A DNA stretch of 64,000 nt from Lactarius indigo (lineage: Eukaryota; Basidiomycota; Agaricomycetes; Russulales; Russulaceae). The first letter of the stretch is position 1. Each line of letters starts with the position of its first letter. Under the pieces are notes generated by a model, which saw nothing but the letters and a program-made list of their open reading frames with translations, searched no databases and was not told the origin of the DNA. This document shows positions 33,672-46,199 of the stretch, one piece after another. The stretch is from assembly GCA_025766275.1 (NCBI GenBank), contig JAFKAC010000018.1:947725-1011724 (forward strand), written 5' to 3'. The position numbers and the translations under genes were made by a program.

Positions 33672-36429
33672 ATCAATGGTATCTTTGCCATTCGACCTGA
33701 CCATTTCTTAGAACCGCCTATTCCTTACGCAGGGAATTTATGGGCTCGCAAATAACCAACCAGCAATTCCGATTCAGTCCCCACAACTTTAGCTGTCATA
33801 GTATGACAACCGTTTTCATGCTATATCCATTGCCCTCACGCACTGCATCAGTGTAGTACCACAACCACATCCTTTACCAGTGGCCACAGTCCACTGCAGA
33901 CACCTTACGACTGTCTTGACGGCTCCATGCTCATCTATACTATTCCCCTTGCCCCTCTTTTTGCTTGCCCTTCTCCTTATCAGACATCTACCAACACCCC
34001 CTCTTCTGTCGTTGTTCGTTCTAGTGATCAAACCCTTTTTACGCGCCTCATTCTAATTAGTCCGTCTCGGGCCTCATTTTTCTCTGCTAACATCACACCA
34101 TATACGTCGACGTGCATCAATTTAGGCTTCTCGCTTCTCGTGTGCAACAGGACTTCGGTAACTGTGTTTAATAACATCTTATACTGTATCACATAACACG
34201 CTGTTGACTTATTCAACGGCTTACAGTATTGGGAGTTACTGTAACGGGCCCGGGGCACACGGTCCCAGTGAATGGACACACGATGTTATCATTTTCTTTC
34301 ACAGCCTTGACCATTTGGTCACTCTTTTACACTTGGGTCCGCGAATTATTCCTTTCCTATTCGTGTCTCTTGCTTACTGTAACCTGCTTTGGTTGTACGA
34401 ATAAATAAACTTTGGGTAAGGTCATCGAAAATGGCGCGCAATTGGTTTCGGTGAAGTGGAGTCTTACGACACTACGAGTATGTCGTTCCTCTTTCCCGGC
34501 TAGTCCGTTTGCAATACCACCACAGGATACAGGCGCCAAATGCAAGCGATAACTTCTCTTCGGAGAGGGCCAGGGTAATCATTTGTGTGCTCCATGTTGG
34601 CTCCGAGTCAAGGTCTATTTCAGTAGTTTGAATGAAACTTGAGGCCTTGAGGGGAAAGGCACCCGCCACAGACTCCCCTTCGGCAGAACAGATGTCGAGC
34701 TTGAAAGGTATAGATTCCGAATCGATTCGCGGGTGCCAGTGAAGTGGTCAAATTCAGGGACCATGAGAAGCCACTGGGAGATATGGATTTTGGGTACCTT
34801 TTTCAGAGTCACGAGAGCTGACCACATGGGGTGAAACCAAATGTCGGGACTACAACACTGAGATACAGCGACGCACTACACGATATCTACTGAGTCACGC
34901 TGCCTGCATTATTCAGGCCTCGAGTGGAGGTATTGCGAGTGTCACACAGGCGTGCCACCGCAGCGCGTCATGAGATGCGTGTTGCGTGTGCGCAGTGGAG
35001 GACGATAGGCACAAGGAAAAAAAAAAAAAAAAAAAAAACAGAAAAACAGAAAAAAGAAGGACCTTCTCGATCAGAGGCTGTCGAAGGGGGAAGAGGAAGA
35101 GAATGGACCTGACCACACCGTGGCGCTTGGTGTCGAGGTCAAGAGTACACGTTCGATAAGCTCTTGGTCTCGACACGGAGTCCATTTCTAGAAAAAGAAA
35201 ACTCATTCACATCTGTCAATCGCTAGCTTTGAAACTTCCATAATTAGGAAATATATGCCGGTAAGCTGATGGAAGTGCTGTATGGATGATGTTGCAGTAC
35301 TGTAACCCCGGGTCTGATTACTCTGATAGGACTGATCATGCATCGATCGTGATTGTAACTGAACCGGGTACTTTTTGTGGGTTTGAATCTCCGACACGCT
35401 GGCGCAACGCGGTGTTTCGCTGACACGCTTTCCCTCAGGCTCAGGCTGGCACAGTGTCTGTACTAGTAGCTCGATCGCCGTCGCACTCAGCATCTCCATC
35501 TCGAAACTACACTGAATGCTGTCACTGGAAGTCTCTCGCGAACAAGTCCGAGTCCAAAAAATCGTCGTGCGAAGTTGTATCGCTGCCGCGTTCAACACTG
35601 CTTCATCGCATCATGCAAGAACACACTTTCCAGGAGATCCGGGGACGAAGTAGCGTCTTCAAGTTTATCTGAGGCCTGTGCCCCATGGCCCTACGTTCTC
35701 CCTCAAGATTTGGTCTGTTTGTCTATTCACTCATTCTAACCAGATTTTTGCTGCTCGACGAGTAAACTGGACTGGATTCAGTGGGTTGGAGTTTTCTGTA
35801 CCATAACTTGCGCCAGAGGGCCCTCTTCTCGTCACTGATGCGGCGCTGTTGCTCCCCTCGGCTGGTACAATGTCTCCTCTTTTATCTGGTTTTTTTTTCA
35901 TTATTCATACTATCATTTGAGTCGCCGTCTTTGAGCTTGCGTTTTTCATACATCAAGTATGTCATCTTTGAACCAGTCTGGTGCGGTATCATGTCCCGCA
36001 GTACTATACGCCATGCTTTCTATCTCGCTCCGCCTTCGAGTCCCACAACTGTCGACAGAATGGGAATGATTCACCGGGAGAGGGGAGGGAATTCTGGCTC
36101 ACACTTTCATATATTACGCTCTCACTGGTTGGTCCGTGGTCCGAGCTACTTTCGCTGGCGCCCTTACATTCGCTATACTTGGTCACCTCTCACCTACTAC
36201 TCTATGTGCTTCCACTAAAGCCAGATGCTGTTTCAACGCTGTTTCAATTCCCCACATGGGGACCTTTCCGCATGCACTTCACACTCCATGCGGCTGAACC
36301 TGTTTGTGCGTTGTGTCAAGGAATGTTACCACACGACATCAAACCAAAAGCGAGGACCGAATAAAGTGACAGCCCTGTATTTGTAGACTGCACCTGAATT
36401 TGTAGCCTCAATCTCCCACTATACTCATT

Positions 36430-36530
36430 TCAGGAGCCATACCGTAAATACAGGTAACCTAAAGAGTACCTAGAACAGCAATATCGACGGAATCAGGGTT
36501 GCGATAGAAAAGTACGTGGAACGTCTACTA
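36430..36530. repeat. Flank block shared by genes C, D and E (copy after C)
   Basis: TCAGGAGCCATACCGTAAAT and GGAACGTCTACT-type segments here match 48532-48629 after gene E, and the second part also matches 42349-42384 after gene D. They lie 0.6-2.8 kb downstream of the zinc-finger genes and indicate segmental duplication. Read on the minus strand, all three keep an open segment of RS-x-Y type; whether it is coding is not clear. Confidence 0.6.
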
Positions 36531-38844
36531 GCAACAATCCCAAAGCATGAAAAACACACACGAAAGAGGAATAGGTGGCAATCCCCTCGGTTCCGACGTT
36601 TTTCATATTCATGCAAGGAATGGGGAAGAGTGGTTCTGGAAGGGAAGCAGAACCAAATACCCGCCGAGGGGCACTGCAGTATCAGGGCACAGTAATAGCA
36701 AATGTGCCTAGAATGTACCGCCAGTGACATACAAGGATCTGAAGGTAATGTGCGGTGAGAAAAGGGAAGCCCCTATTCCTATCCGTGGAATACGATTGCA
36801 CCGCAGTGTTGAGTTGGGCGAACAATACGAATACAGCAAGAAGTCTTCCGTTAGAAAGGCCAGAGTTCAGAGGGAGTCACGGTGCCACGAGTAGACACCA
36901 GTAATGGGGTATATGAACCGATAATGGTAACCCAGAGAGAGACGTTTCTGCTGACAGACCGAACTCGGGTAGACCTGGCTCAGAGAGAGTTATAGTCGCC
37001 GAATTCGGTCGGAACTAAAATGGCGGGATGAAGCGCAGTCCAGGAAGTGATGCGAGGATAGCCGTGTGAGATAGCAAGCCCCAGTAGAATAAAATGCAAT
37101 AGCTAACACAACCCTATGGCAGTTTCACATATTTGCCTTTCCTTTTGAAAGTTCTCAGGAAATGGGACGCCGCGCGCCTTGATATAGCTTGATATACGAG
37201 GAAAGCCCGATATTACTGTAGCCGACGGCCCTCTGAGATCTGAAAACAGAATCGAGCCTTATTAGGTCTGAATTACCTACGGTACGTTTCGATCGGGTTC
37301 CAAAAAAGTACGCACACTTGATCTTTGGCGCCATGTAATTGACGGGGAAGTACTAAACGCCGTAGTGGATGCACCTCTTTTTCAATGGTCGCTTCATACC
37401 AACCCTCACGAAAGGCAAAATCGACTCAGCTATTCATGGGGCATTCGCGTTGTCAATGTGTCGATTATTCATTTAACGACAATCGAGCTTTGACCTCTGA
37501 TCGAATGATTCATCTCGACTCATGGGAAAGAGAAAAAAATACTGTGCTGCCTTTCAGGGTAAGACCGTGACCGTCGGACCTCATTTTATGAACCAGATAG
37601 CGACTCCACGTCCAGCGTCTTCTCTGAGGAAACATGATGTGAAGGGTTTCCAGAGGTTGTCGACGGCATCAAGTGCGAGTGTGAAATGTTAACAAATTTA
37701 GCTGCGTGAAGTGGAGCAGCGGCGCGAGAAACTCGACCTGCACAGAAGTCACATCGTCGTAGTCGAGAAGGGGCGCAGATCATCTACTGTCACGAACTAG
37801 GTTGCCGGGGCCAAGTACATGGTTTTTCACCCCGGATAGGTCGAGCATAAGTGACCAAAGTCTATTGAAGAGGAAGACGTCGAGGAGGGGGCGTATGGCA
37901 CAACGCAACAGACCAGACGGACGGGGCGGTGTGAAAAAAAGAGAAGAAAATACGAGATAGTGTGTGTGTGCAAGTATAACTTTGCAGGGGTGACGGCGGC
38001 GACGACGAGAGGAAGATGGTATGGCAAAGCTGTGATCTGGTTGTGTTGAGGATACCATTAAGGGGAAGATTCCGGTACGTACTACCTACTACGACATGCG
38101 TTTTTCCCACCCCTAAGGCCTCAGTTCAGACAGCTCCTATCCGGTAGCTGGTATTTTATCATACGCGAAAGGAGCGCGGTCCTTGTTAAGCAGGGGACTA
38201 CGATAAGACTTAGGTGGGGGAGACTTGAACCCAGGCTTAGGAGGTGATTGGTGACCGTGGGCAAGCAGTGTCGGAAGGGACAATGGAGAGAACGAAGGTA
38301 AGCTTCTGATGACGATTGCGCGCCGATTGTGTTCGTTGCGTAGGCGTCGGGTCCGAAGGTGCGATTTGGTGAGAAAAGTGTCTGAAAGGCACGCAGTGCG
38401 GAGCTGCCAGTGAGTTACGTCACCAGTCCCCCTCCCTGCTTGACTTCATAACAGAAATCACCTCTGGTGATCCCTATGGTCGGCTTGAAGGCGATCGATA
38501 TTATGATAGTTTATACAGAAATTTAGAAAATAAAATTGGGCGACAACTGGCAGATAAATCAAAACACCGTGGGTATCTGAACCTAGACGCTCCTTAAATT
38601 TTCTGTATAGTACCACTGGCACCTGACTTGGAACTACTGTCGACATCGTACCCTGTGCGTGTTTGCGTGCCATTACAGACACCGACGGACTCATAGAGCC
38701 ACCACTCCCTCCACGTTGCGTAGAAGCGCGTCTTCTCTTCCACAGAAAAAAAAAGCTTTCACACAACCTTTATCTTTTAGCCACGTCATGGCCAGATCAC
38801 ATGCATCGGAGAAAGGATTCGGGATTCGGGCACACCTGATATTT

Positions 38845-39240
38845 TCAGTGCATTATGAGCGCAGTTCGGACACCATTCGACGGAGGGCCGTGCAACTTGA
38901 ACGCGCCGTTGCCTATGCTACCGTCACCGCCTCCGATACTGAGCGTGACGTCCAACAGCACGTCTTGTAGGGGTTCCAGCTTCTGGTTTTGGAAGGGTAT
39001 GACACGCCATGCCGGGGTACAGGTAACCCGACCATGTGTCGCAACGCACGAGGCTTCCCCCTTTCCAGTGGAAAGGGAGAAGGCCCAAGAAGAACGTCCA
39101 GGAATAGTCGAGCAAAAGGGTCTATGACAGCTCGTCTGTAAGATGTCGTTAGGAAAACAGGAGGCAACTCCAATACCACGTGTGGGACGGCGAGGTGCAA
39201 GGCGAGGTGTGATGCCAGCTCCTTGGAATTTTTGGTAAGG
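38845..39240 (-). pseudogene. Decayed copy of exon 4 of the gene at 49940-51757
   Basis: Minus-strand translation gives LAVPHVVLELPPVFL, LGPSPFP and a following GVSYPSK. These correspond to LAVPHMVSEPSPAFL, LGPSPFP and GVSYLFQ of that gene, in the same order. About 40 residues are missing in the middle, the frame is shifted, and no other exon is found. The similarity is visible at DNA level as well (CACGCCGTTGCC and CGAGCGCGACGTTCAGCAGC versus CGCGCCGTTGCC and TGAGCGTGACGTCCAACAGC). It is a partial duplicate placed inside the zinc-finger region. Confidence 0.75.
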
Positions 39241-40121
39241 GCACCGACCGGCCCGATATATCAATTTTCGTCCTTCAGAGCTTCAAAGCGTAATATTGTA
39301 ACTTGAACCTGTGCTCGCTCTTGTTACATCTTCCGTTCAAACTTGCACAAAGTTTGGCTTTTCCATTCTGGAGCACAGATACAGATCTCCCCAAATTAGC
39401 TGCTCCTAGCGTGTGGTCAATCCTGTAACTCACCATTTTCTGCATTCAGCTGCTGGGTGATCTACTCATGGACGTCCGCTGTGCCCCACCTCATCAGAGC
39501 ATGTCCACCTTCTTTAGAACGATAAAAACAAGCTCCGTATCCCTGTCTGAAAGTTCTTGGGCCCGTTTCAGAGAGTGGCACCGTCTTACGTTGAAAATCT
39601 GCATAATACCAGGCCCGTGATCACCTGGAACGCAACACACTCTACCGTACTCTGTTCTAAAACCCTGAGGGGATATTGGAAAATTAGACCATAGCCATCA
39701 ATGTCCCCTAGAAACCCTTCAGGACGATTTCTGACACGCTGTGAGGATGTTTGGGCACAAAATAAAGTATGAATGGCACTTCCGGCGGGCACTGGCACCA
39801 CAGGTTTTACAACACCACGTTCGACGGATACCTCAAAGGGGATATCCGCACTATGTCAATTGTACATGGGGCTGTTAGATCTGGGCTTCAGTGCCACTGC
39901 AAGCTTTTAAAAAACCCCGCTACCACCCCTCCCACATACCGCCTTGAAGAACATTTTCGCCCCCACCACTAGCGTGCGTTTGGGTACAGGGATCCACCGT
40001 CAAGGTCTACTTAGACTCACCTTCGCGGAGCACCGGCCATCCAGAACCTCATCTATTGTAAGTCCCATCGCCGCTGAAAACTAGAAGCGTATTTTCTGTG
40101 CGTCGTCATATAGCCGAGCAT

Positions 40122-41506
40122 ATGTCAACTAGCAACACTGGTGCAACTCTCCGGCTTCAGCCGCCGAGATCAGTCGCCAATAAATTAACCTCAAATGACG
40201 ACACGCACCTCTTCCATGACAGCTGGAAACAACGTTCAAATGTATCATGCAACGTGTTGCATTGGCGCTCCGGTGCAATCTGTCCTTTGGACTACAACCA
40301 GGACGGCATGTGTCTGTCGGCATCTGATAGTTCCAACTCTGGGCAGGCATTTCCAAGTAGACTTAATACACCCCCTTGGGCCAATAGTGTTCCAGACTCT
40401 GGTGCTTTGATCCAAACCGCAACTCCCTCTCACGGCTGTCAATACCAGCATTTTCCGTACATGTCACACAAGATTATCCCTTATAGTGGTTACCCCACGC
40501 GGTCAGTTGACCATTTTCCCCTCTCACGATTTCCCGTACCACGACAGGTAGGACCTATCATGACCCCGCCTTTCGCGATCAGATGCTAAAGTACCGGGTA
40601 TAGTGTGGTCTTGCCTTTCTATCACCCTATGTAAGTTGGGAAGACGAGCTCCCCATCGATGAGTCCCAAGACAGATTCCCAGCATCACACCCGACGAAGG
40701 ATCCTTTCTTGTCCGAAAGCTCGCTCCTCGCACCAGCGACTGGCTTATTCCCCGTCTCGGGTATCCCTAATGGACTATTTCTTCCAGACGGACGACAAGC
40801 CTTGGTCTCCCCCGCCGCCAGCGACGCACCCACTGCAGATAACTTTCCTGGCTCGCGTGAAGAACTACAACTTCCGGACGTCTGGACTTGGATGCACACC
40901 CCTACAAGCGCGGCCGCACAAATCGACGCAAGTCAATATCCGGTTGACAACGCCAGGACAGGGGTTGTGTCATACAATTTTCAGGACGGTGGTTCACAGG
41001 CGTTAAGTGGATCACGTTGCGCACCCTCTCCGGAGCCAGAGCATCAGCTCCGCTTCGATCGAGGGCAGGTAACCCTGACAGCGTCTCTTACACCAATAGT
41101 GCAGCCCAATAGCCCTCTCGTTGCCTCTTCAGTAATATCATCAGTTCCACTGGGCCAAGGTCGAAGCGCAGATGCCATGGAACGGTGTGAGAAGAAGAAC
41201 TGGTGTTCCCTTTGTGAGGTCGATTTCTCACAACCGCAAGTTCTGAGCCGACACAAAAAAGACAAGCACAAGTCAAAAGAGTCATGCGCCTTTTGTAAAT
41301 CCTTCAAGTGGTCCCAGGGGAGGCCATATCTCTATAAAAGACACCTCCGCACGCGACACTTTCAAATCCTACCCACCGATGTTCGACAGAAGAGTTCAAA
41401 GCCACCCAAGGACAACTTGAAGCTTCAGGTACTGGTCACCAGATTAATCCAAAGTATTCGTCCCCCCTCTCCGTTTGTTCTCTCTCTCACGATGATCGTA
41501 CGATAG
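40122..41506 (+). CDS. Gene D: twin C2H2 zinc-finger protein
   Basis: Exons 40122-40547 and 40604-41506, joined by a phase-0 intron of 56 nt (GTAGGA...GTATAG, with TGCTAAAG as branch site), give 442 residues. The start MSTSNTGATL aligns with MSTDDIGATL in gene E. The first intron of B, C and E is absent: at its place lie 45 in-frame bases (40302-40346) that begin GA and end CAG. The fingers read CSLCEVDFSQPQVLSRH, KDKHKSKESC, then AFCKSFKWSQGRPYLYKRH near residues 325-375. A longer C terminus through a GTACTG...CGATAG intron is possible. It is probably a regulator; the target is unknown. Confidence 0.83.
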
Positions 41507-42348
41507 GCTCAAAATAGCTCACTACTCACAAGCAACGACGTGCCTCCACTGGCAGGTGATGGTCTGCCACAATCCACTAGTGAATGCTCCTGCCAGCGAA
41601 TACTGCACTATCACGCACATAAAACAAGTTTCGCCTGCTGCGGCCATCTATTTAGTGGGAACTGCGTGAGTGCACAGGAAGGATGGTGGCGAGGCCGGGC
41701 AGCGGGATGGCTCGGAGCTAGAGTCTGGACACAGTAGAGTTCGCAGGCCGTTTCGTTTTGTTTTGAGCCAGTATTTCGGTGTTCGCTTACCTATGATACC
41801 CACAACGGTGTGCTCCCGGTTTCTGCTACCCTTATCTCGAAGCGCATTATATCACTCCCACGCTCGGGGACCCTCGGCTGTAATGTTTAACAGAGAGCCA
41901 TTTTCGCTTCGTACCCCGCACCGTCTGCGGTCTCCAGCGGCATCGTATAATGCACTCCAGGCGACCATCTACTTTAGAAGTTTAGATCCGACCCTTCACC
42001 ACGCCTTGCACCATGTGGGGAAGCGGCATATCTCGTAATATCTGGTTGAAGGTCACCGGAACAACGGGAACATCATCAAGAACTTGTTCGCAGGCACTTC
42101 ATCATATCGGAAGTACGTGCTGACGAAATAGGGCGGGACGGTGCCCACTCAAGTTACGTGTAGGGTTACATGTGCAGCGTATCTCAGACCTCAATTACGG
42201 CCCCCTCAGTTTCCGGTCCAACACAAGTCGCAACATCGCCATCACGGTATTGTGAGCCTGATTGTGACCCCACAGTTTCCGTCCGATCTGGTCCACCATC
42301 CCTTTTTCACGAGGATTTCCAGAGACATCGTTTATACACAGCGGAACT

Positions 42349-42384
42349 GTGGAAGCGATGAATAAATACATAGAACGACTACCG
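42349..42384. repeat. Flank block shared by genes C, D and E (copy after D)
   Basis: Matches the GCGGTGGATAGATACCTAGA to CTACCG part of the block after gene E at most positions. It begins about 840 bp after the stop codon of gene D. Confidence 0.5.
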
Positions 42385-43106
42385 ACTACTAGACACATGC
42401 CGCAGTGGAGCGGAAGAATATACGGCACACAGAAGGACAATAGCCACAGGGCTGACGGTGTATCAGTGATTCGAAGTCACCCAAAGAGGCCGGAATCTTT
42501 GGAGATGAGAAGCGGAATCACATACTCATGGGGTGCTGCAGGACTTGGACCCAGTTCCTGGAACCAAACCGGGTTTACGTGTCCTAGGATAATTTTCCAG
42601 TTAACAGGGGGAACGTTTTTCAGCAGAACTTCATGACAGGTGGCACAGTACAAGCCCCGGCTGTGCGGTGTTACTACAGTACATTTTTTGATTGGTTGTG
42701 TTTTTTGAAATTTAAACGAACTAAAACAGAGACTTCCTGCCAAAAAACCACTTACCGCCCGTGGAGCCATTCACACAGTCGGCCCAAGAAGCATGACCAC
42801 GAACGTGGCGAGCGATACAGGAAACGGGGGGACTGTATCTATAGGGGGAAAGATTAGCCCGTACCCGTGGTCCCATGCGTGGTCATCGGAGTCCATGCTT
42901 GTAGGAGGCGTGGATGGAGGATGACATCTCCTTTAGGGTGCTTCCCGGGACAAGGAGGACCCAAGTGATGGAGAAGCACCTCTAAACGCCTACCGTGGGT
43001 TCCCCTCGTTTCCGATGGTCATTACCAACCCTATCCGTTCCTCACAGCCATCTAGGTGGAAGGACCTAGTTACAAAGTGACGAAAAGAACGGGGTTGGAC
43101 TGACAT

Positions 43107-43761
43107 TTTTTTTTTTTTTTGAATCCATTTACGTGCGCCTCAGGGCCTATTACCCTATGTAGCACGAGACTATGTACCCAAAACATGATGGTGATTCTAT
43201 CTCTCTCGGTACTCTGTATATCTTAGGTCCCCCCCACTCCCGGAAGGGAGTGGCTTAGCTTCCCGTCAAGCGCTGAATTGAGAGGGGCGGGTGTCCCGCC
43301 TTGCCGTGAGTTGCGAGCCGCGTTGTGTGACTTGCGTGGTCTTGTTTGTGTGGATTGGGGCTTGCTACTACGTCTTCCCCCTTGCTCGGCGGAACTTGAA
43401 TGGGCCTGTGGTGCCCGGCGAGTCGTGGGGATGGGTGTAAGAGGGTGAGGGAGGGTTGGTGTGGAGTGGGGTGTGGGTTGTCGGGTCATGAGGCTGGCCT
43501 TAATTATCCGGGTCTCCTATGAGCGCTCTCCTTTCCTGTCCTGCTCTCGTCTCCTGTGCGCGGCTTTGTGCCGCCTTGTGTGATTCTCCCTGAGTCTTGT
43601 ATGAATTTGACCAGGGGGATGCTTGTCTTGGGGTCTTGTAACAGTTTTTCGTAGGCCGTTTCTGATGTTCTTTTCCCTTTGAAGAGCGTCCATCTTTCGT
43701 GCGCGTACGCTGGGCAATCTAAGATGAAGTGCTGTGGGGTTTCTGGGCTGTGGCCGCACGC
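43107..43761 (-). mobile_element. 5'-truncated non-LTR retrotransposon (LINE) fragment
   Basis: The 655-bp insertion is flanked by identical 17-bp duplications CGGGGTTGGACTGACAT (43090-43106 and 43762-43778). Its minus-strand 3' end is poly(A) (T run 43106-43120). The coding part starts mid-motif with ACGHSPETPQHFILDCPAYA. This is the C-X-C...H...C cluster typical of the extreme C terminus of LINE ORF2 proteins. It ends at a TAA (43502-43504) and is followed by a 3' UTR. Everything upstream (endonuclease, reverse transcriptase) was lost at insertion. The ATG-started frame reaching 43878 is a fusion with the target site. Confidence 0.85.
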
Positions 43762-44787
43762 CGGGGTTGGACTGACATGTTTACTACGGCCTACACATTG
43801 TTGGGCCTCTTCCAACCCACGTTTCATCTTGACCTTATCACCCCATATTATGATGAAGCCGTTCCTATTAAACGACAATCGGATGTTTCGCCTTCGACGA
43901 CGAAGAGTCAGGAAGAGTGGATAAATGCGTGGAGAAATTTGCAGCCTTGTTCGTAGCCACTATTCTGCAGTGGGTAAGACTGCGATACCTCATCCACGGG
44001 AGTTGGAGAATGCCGGTCAGTGTCATTCGCGAGAATAAACAATGTGAAACCTTAACAGAGGGCAGCAGTCAAGTGCGTCGATGGATTAGTACGGCAGGCA
44101 CCGACGATCAAGTGATAAGCGCGGCTGCCCCGAGAAGCCCGGCCTTCGCAGAAATAGCGCATACAGATGCATGCCGAACGCCAACCAGCACCAAAGCACG
44201 GTCCAGGATTACGGCACAAATTACAACAGCTTTTACGGCTCCCTAGTCTGTCTGTGGAGAGCCCTCTTGCGTGATAATGCCTTCAGGCAGGTGTTCCACC
44301 AGCTATTCAGGTGAGCTTCTCCCACGTCTGCTTCTGGCCCGTGGTATTACACCGGAGGCATGGCCGCTAGATTGATTGGGGGACAGGTGAGAAAACAGGG
44401 AGGTCAACAAGATACTGCAAGCCACTCTTGCAAGCCGCTCCACTTCCTCTCATCAGCGTCTTCCTCTAAGGGACTGTTTAATAGTACCACGCCGCCACCA
44501 ACATAACGACTGAGCACGTTAGAGCCTTTCGCGACCATCTAAGAACGTAGTCCATGCCGAACGACCGTGTCTCATCCTAGTCATGGGGCAGATATAGGCT
44601 CGATATAATGAGTGCGTTCAAAAGATAGTGATAGAGTGAGCTGAGGGGGCTGCAGGGTGTCCGAATGAGTTTCCAGCAATGTAGTATTTGCCAGGAGTTC
44701 ACCGACAGATTACTAAGCATCGAACAATGGACGTCACGACTAGGTCACGAGTTATGCCAGCGAGAACTTGAAGGTCGTAGTCAGACC

Positions 44788-44895
44788 CACTGTGGGCACT
44801 TTACAATGTAATCTAATTCAGTTGCAAAAATCTGACCAATCAGATTTCGTGAAATAGCCGACTGAATTGGATTACATTGTGAAATGCCCGCAGTG
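44788..44895. mobile_element. CACTA-type MITE (108 bp)
   Basis: Nearly palindromic: 35-base arms begin CACTGTGGGCACTTTACAAT on the left and CACTGCGGGCATTTCACAAT on the right (read inward), with a few mismatches and a central loop. The CACTG termini and the 3-bp duplication ACC on both sides (44785-44787 and 44896-44898) fit CACTA/EnSpm elements. No coding capacity. Confidence 0.75.
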
Positions 44896-45357
44896 ACCGC
44901 TGCCGCCGCCGCCGCCTTCGAGTCTGTTGTACGGTGGTGCTGCTTGCCACTTTTGCGTACCTCAGGCTCTCATCTCCTGGCCACTATACCCCGATCACCA
45001 TTTCTCGCACCCCTTTCGCAAATGACACGACGCACCTGATTTTTTGACAGACGATAGCTACGTGAAATCGCGCAACTCACTACACTCGTAACTCGTTGGC
45101 ATCACCTACTGTGCTCTAGGTTGTCTAGCAGTTCAAACCCCCTAGCTCGTTTGGGGGTGTAATTATATGCCCTATCACACGGTTTGGACTGGGATAGGAT
45201 GCGAATTTTTGCTTACATGCTTTTAACTTAAACGGCTCATACTGTCGATTTGTACCCTACGAAGACGAGTTGTGCTTCCTCCCCCCTGACGTGATGTTAC
45301 GAGGTTTAGCTTACAACTTCAAAATTCCCACCCTTTTACGGCAAATCCTTGACTTAT

Positions 45358-45640
45358 TCTGCTAGGTGGAGCCTTATTCTCCCTCCTATCTCTGTTACCG
45401 CCTTCCCTCCTTGTTGCTAGGCGAAACTCTACACTCTGTTCGACATCTCTCTCTCCTCTGCCAGGCAAAACTTTATTCTTGTTCTACACCTTCCCCCTTG
45501 TTAGTATAGGCGAAATCTTATTCCCTCTTCCTGTTCTCTATTTTCCGCCCACCCTGCTAGGCGAAACTTTATTCTCGTTTTCCATTTCTCTGTTCTACTG
45601 TACGTCTTCTCCTGGTATGTGAAACTTTATTTTCCCATTC
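45358..45640. repeat. Degenerate tandem repeat, period about 45-57 bp
   Basis: Variants of TGCTAGGCGAAACTTTATTC recur at about 45358, 45415, 45460, 45503, 45554 and 45610, separated by pyrimidine-rich spacers. Confidence 0.7.
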
Positions 45641-46199
45641 AGATCCAGAATCCTGAACTCAAATTTTCCCGAGGTCGCCCCTCTCTGGATGACTCGGATC
45701 TGTGGGCGCGTCGAAGAAGTTGCTCCATCGCACCACAGCATGCCGGCATTCCTTATCTAAAGAAAAAAAAGAAGCTCCGTGCCGATCCCTGCCATCTTTG
45801 GACCGCCATATCGACCCAAGTGGGATAAACATAGGAGCAACCCTGGCCAGCTCGGAGACCCCCCGGACTCGGAGCTAACGTAGCTTCAGACGATGGCACT
45901 ACTTGCCTGATTTACAGTAGAACGAAGTCCAAAGCCAAGGAAATACAAGTGGCACGTGGCGCCCTTACGCCCACCACTCCTGCTCCCAAGCCGCCATAAG
46001 AATATCGGAATACCTAGATCTTAAACACTGCGGAAATTATAGTCTCGCTCGCCAAGAAATTTCAAGGACAACGGGACGGGCACATCCTGGAGACTGTGCC
46101 CAAACGTGATGCGATGCCGGTCACTGGGCGCTTCTCCCGGAGTAGAGGTACGAATGGCACCTCTTGCCAGTATCAACACCTCAAGCTTCGCAATATACT

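Larger units (their letters stand above)
33672..40121. other. Intergenic stretch between genes C and D
   Basis: No intact gene supported. It contains a 22-base A run (35017-35038), the block shared with the flanks of D and E (36430-36530) and the decayed exon copy at 38845-39240. Confidence 0.45.
41507..46199. other. Intergenic stretch between genes D and E
   Basis: No intact gene supported. It contains the shared flank block (42349-42384), the LINE fragment, the CACTA-like MITE and the degenerate tandem repeats listed separately. Confidence 0.45.

Noticed and set aside
35017..35038. A run of 22 bases as a LINE or SINE tail
   Set aside because: No flanking duplication or element body could be recognised.
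38205..38240. Minus-strand GGGTTCAAGTC resembling a tRNA B box
   Set aside because: T-stem pairing fails and no cloverleaf was found.
43504..43878. 124-codon frame starting at an ATG upstream of the LINE motif
   Set aside because: The 17-bp duplication shows that the first part is target-site DNA read in frame by chance.
45125..45160. TTCAAAC motif resembling a tRNA B box
   Set aside because: No T-stem, acceptor or A box can be folded around it.
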